DNA from: RGIG5579 sp045543495
Lineage (GTDB): Bacteria; Bacillota; Clostridia; Oscillospirales; SIG627
Assembly: GCA_045543495.1 (NCBI GenBank)
Contig: JAZQMO010000033.1
Location: 1 to 15,421 of the forward strand
DNA: 15,421 bases
Direction: 5' to 3'
Shown piece by piece: positions 13,846 to 15,421 of this stretch; within the stretch, counting starts at the first letter, position 1, and the number at the start of each line of letters is the position of its first letter. Both the position numbers and the translations under genes were made by a program. Under the pieces are notes generated by a model. It was not told the origin of the DNA and did no database searches. It saw nothing but the letters and a program-made list of their open reading frames with translations.

Positions 13846-13874
13846 TTGCATTTTTCCCCGCTTTGTGGTATTCT
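13846..13874 (+). promoter_or_regulatory. Promoter of the MATE gene
   Basis: The extended -10 TGG-TATTCT (hexamer 13869-13874) has a weak -35 TTGCAT (13846-13851) 17 bases upstream. A GAGGT ribosome binding site at 13898-13902 precedes the GTG start by six bases. Confidence 0.6.
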
Positions 13875-13908
13875 GCCCTTGTTTGATTTTTGATTTTGAG
13901 GTAGAGCC

Positions 13909-15285
13909 GTGTTTCGTAAATTCTTTCAGCCCACGGATATGACCGAGGGCACCCCTTGGAAAAAGATTTTGATCTTTACCGTTCCCATGATCATCGGCAA
14001 CATTGCCCAGCAGCTTTACAGCACCGTGGACAGCATCGTGGTGGGCAAATACATTGGTGACAATGCCTTGGCCGCCGTGGGATCGGCCACCCCCATTCTC
14101 AATTTGCTTCTGGTTCTGTTCATCGGCATTTCCGCCGGTGCGGGAATTATGGTCAGCCAGTATTTCGGGGCCAAAAACCGAGAGGGCCTGTCCTTTACCG
14201 TGGGCAACTGCATCACCGCCGCCGCTGTTTCCTGTGTGGCGCTTGCTTTGGTGGGCTCCCCCTTCATCGGCGGGATCCTGAAAATTCTCAACACCCCCGA
14301 ATCCATTTTGGAGGGCTGCAAGGATTACCTTCTCATCAGCCTTTTCGGCATTGCGGGAATGGCCTATTACAATATTTTAAGCGGAATTCTCCGTGGCCTC
14401 GGGGATTCCGTTTCCGCCCTGATATACCTTTTGGTGGCAACGGTCATTAACATTGTGCTGGATCTCTATTTTGTGGCAAGCGTGGGAATGGGCGTGGCGG
14501 GCGTGGCATTGGCCACCGTCATTGCGCAGCTGATCTCCTCGGTTCTGTGCCTTGTAAAGCTTGCCCGTATGAGGGAGCATTTTGATTTCGGTCTGCACTT
14601 TTTCCGTCCCCGTGCCCTTTATATGAAGACTCTTGTTCGCCTCGGCCTCCCCTCGGGGCTGACACAGGCCATTTTCTCCTCGGCTATGATCATTGTGCAG
14701 AGTCTGACCAATCAGTTCGGGGAAATGTTCATTGCCGCCAATGTGGTGGTGATGCGAGTGGATGGCTTTGCCATGATGCCCAATTTCTCCTTCGGTACCG
14801 CTCTGACCACCTATGCGGGGCAGAATGTGGGTGCAGGCAAAATGGATCGGGTGAAGAAGGGCGCCCTGCAGGGAACTCTTATGGCCCTTCTTTGTTCGGG
14901 TACCATTACCCTTGCCATTCTCCTGTTCGGCAAAAGCCTGATGGGAGTGTTCACCGAAACCGAGGCTCTGGTGGATCTGAGCTATTATCTGATGAAGATC
15001 TTGGCTGTGGGGTATCTTGCCATGGCTGTGACCCAAAGTCTTTCGGGCATTATGCGCGGGGCGGGAGACACCCTGACTCCTATGTGGATCTCCCTTTTGA
15101 CCAGCGTGGTCTTTCGTATTCCCATTGCCTATGCCATTTCCTACCTGACCCGAACCCCCTCTCTTCCCGTTGGTCGAAGCGAGTGTATTCAGATCTCCCT
15201 TTTGGCCACTTGGGTGATGGGTGCGGTCATTACCTTCCTTTTCTATCGCCTCGGCAAGTGGAAACAGAAGGCTATACGGCAATAA
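13909..15285 (+). CDS. MATE-family multidrug/toxin efflux transporter
   Basis: This 458-residue integral membrane protein has about twelve hydrophobic segments in two homologous halves. It exports cationic or drug-like compounds in exchange for Na+ or H+; the actual substrate is not predictable. Family signatures are PMIIGNIAQQLYSTVDSIVVG near the N-terminus, followed by IGDNALAAVGSA. The paired loop motif is ILRGLGDS (R162) in the first half and IMRGAGDT (R383) in the second, with GVAGVALATVIAQ also visible. The start is GTG at 13909, supported by GAGGT upstream; the reading frame and length (458, normal for MATE) fit. It has its own promoter, divergent from the GH2 gene. An IS element lies 16 bases behind its stop, and no terminator of its own is visible before it. 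Confidence 0.93.
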   Translation: MFRKFFQPTDMTEGTPWKKILIFTVPMIIGNIAQQLYSTVDSIVVGKYIGDNALAAVGSATPILNLLLVLFIGISAGAGIMVSQYFGAKNREGLSFTVGNCITAAAVSCVALALVGSPFIGGILKILNTPESILEGCKDYLLISLFGIAGMAYYNILSGILRGLGDSVSALIYLLVATVINIVLDLYFVASVGMGVAGVALATVIAQLISSVLCLVKLARMREHFDFGLHFFRPRALYMKTLVRLGLPSGLTQAIFSSAMIIVQSLTNQFGEMFIAANVVVMRVDGFAMMPNFSFGTALTTYAGQNVGAGKMDRVKKGALQGTLMALLCSGTITLAILLFGKSLMGVFTETEALVDLSYYLMKILAVGYLAMAVTQSLSGIMRGAGDTLTPMWISLLTSVVFRIPIAYAISYLTRTPSLPVGRSECIQISLLATWVMGAVITFLFYRLGKWKQKAIRQ

Positions 15286-15301
15286 AAATCCACCCGCATA
15301 G

Positions 15302-15421
15302 TGAACTAGTCAATAGTTGGTAGACACAAAAAAAGAAAAAGTTAAGCCGCCAGTTCAATGCGAAATTGGACTGGTGGTTTTCTGTTAAGCTTACGAACAG
15401 GCCTGATGTAATTAAAGTAGT
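15302..15421 (-). mobile_element. End of an IS3-like insertion sequence (truncated by window edge)
   Basis: From 15302 the sequence begins TGAACTAGTCAATAGTTGG, then TAGACACAAAA. This is consistent with a terminal inverted repeat of the IS3 family (TG at the tip, GTTGG..GACAC style). It is followed after about 40 bases by a transposase C-terminus on the minus strand. The other end and the target duplication are outside the window, so the boundary at 15302 is an inference. Confidence 0.6.
15342..15421 (-). CDS. IS3-family-type transposase, C-terminal fragment (partial)
   Basis: The last 25 codons of a minus-strand gene run in from the right edge to TAA at 15344-15342. The residues YFNYIRPVRKLNRKPPVQFR, then IELAA, fit the extreme C-terminus of IS3-family OrfB integrases. 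In those proteins a Y/N-rich helix and R..L...xPVxxR follow the DDE core. The catalytic part is outside the window. An inverted repeat within it (15347-15359 with 15365-15377, two G-T wobbles) followed by TTTTCT could stop rightward transcription from the MATE gene. Confidence 0.65.
   Translation of the reverse strand, partial: YFNYIRPVRKLNRKPPVQFRIELAA

Noticed and set aside
11947..13893. 648-codon open frame on the plus strand opposite the GH2 gene
   Set aside because: It runs antisense to a gene with intact GH2 catalytic motifs, begins inside a hairpin repeat and shows no recognisable family.
15347..15383. Hairpin plus T run as a dedicated MATE terminator
   Set aside because: It lies within the reading frame of the transposase tail and belongs to the IS; it may stop transcription, but it is not a native part of the MATE unit.

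Overview
The window reads as a piece of a moderately GC-rich Firmicutes genome, most likely an uncultured gut-type Clostridia (Oscillospirales-like). The basis is the addB-addA pair (the Gram-positive counterpart of RecBCD), strong AGGAGG ribosome binding sites, sigma-A promoters that mostly carry an extended -10 TGn, and short GC-rich GTAGGGG... intergenic hairpin repeats. The taxon is an inference. The left edge lies inside a dispersed repeat and the right edge inside an insertion-sequence transposase, which is what a short-read metagenome contig looks like.

Layout: (1) bases 1-202, a dispersed repeat element. (2) 304-1545 (+), a two-domain protein whose C-terminal half is a glycerophosphodiester phosphodiesterase (GDPD) barrel that has lost its acidic metal ligands. 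(3) 1551-1643, a double-hairpin module between convergent genes. (4) 1642-2508 (-), a nitrilase-superfamily amidase, divergent from (5) 2661-3416 (+), a membrane-anchored protein with a copper-amine-oxidase-N/stalk-like domain. (6) 3413-3504, the same double-hairpin module inverted. (7) 3581-6880 and 6877-10461 (+), addB and addA, overlapping by 4 bases. They form the AddAB helicase-nuclease for double-strand-break resection and are the only genes here with a secure joint function. (8) 10487-10652, a second composite hairpin repeat. (9) 10673-10912 (-) and 11011-11439 (+), an AT-richer divergent pair: an XRE-type repressor and a small SLOG-superfamily protein, with two palindromic operator candidates around their shared promoter region. 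(10) 11440-12054, a gene-free mosaic of repeats, including inverted and direct copies of the elements at 1-202 and 10487-10636. (11) 12055-13764 (-), a glycoside hydrolase family 2 enzyme, divergent from (12) 13909-15285 (+), a MATE-family efflux protein. (13) 15302-15421, the end of an IS3-like element just behind the MATE gene.

The protein genes are mostly familiar. The unusual content is intergenic: three families of hairpin repeats, all present in both orientations. One pairs two terminators joined by a nearly invariant pyrimidine-rich linker. One shows base-pair-preserving substitutions between copies. One keeps exactly 80 bases between its two hairpin units in three copies and, in two of them, carries a Shine-Dalgarno/TTG-started 30-codon frame. 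The GDPD-like protein without metal ligands, the AddB without a P-loop, the slippery site at the addB/addA junction, and the XRE-SLOG pair are the main protein-level points of interest. Everything here was read by eye; no database search or folding program was run.
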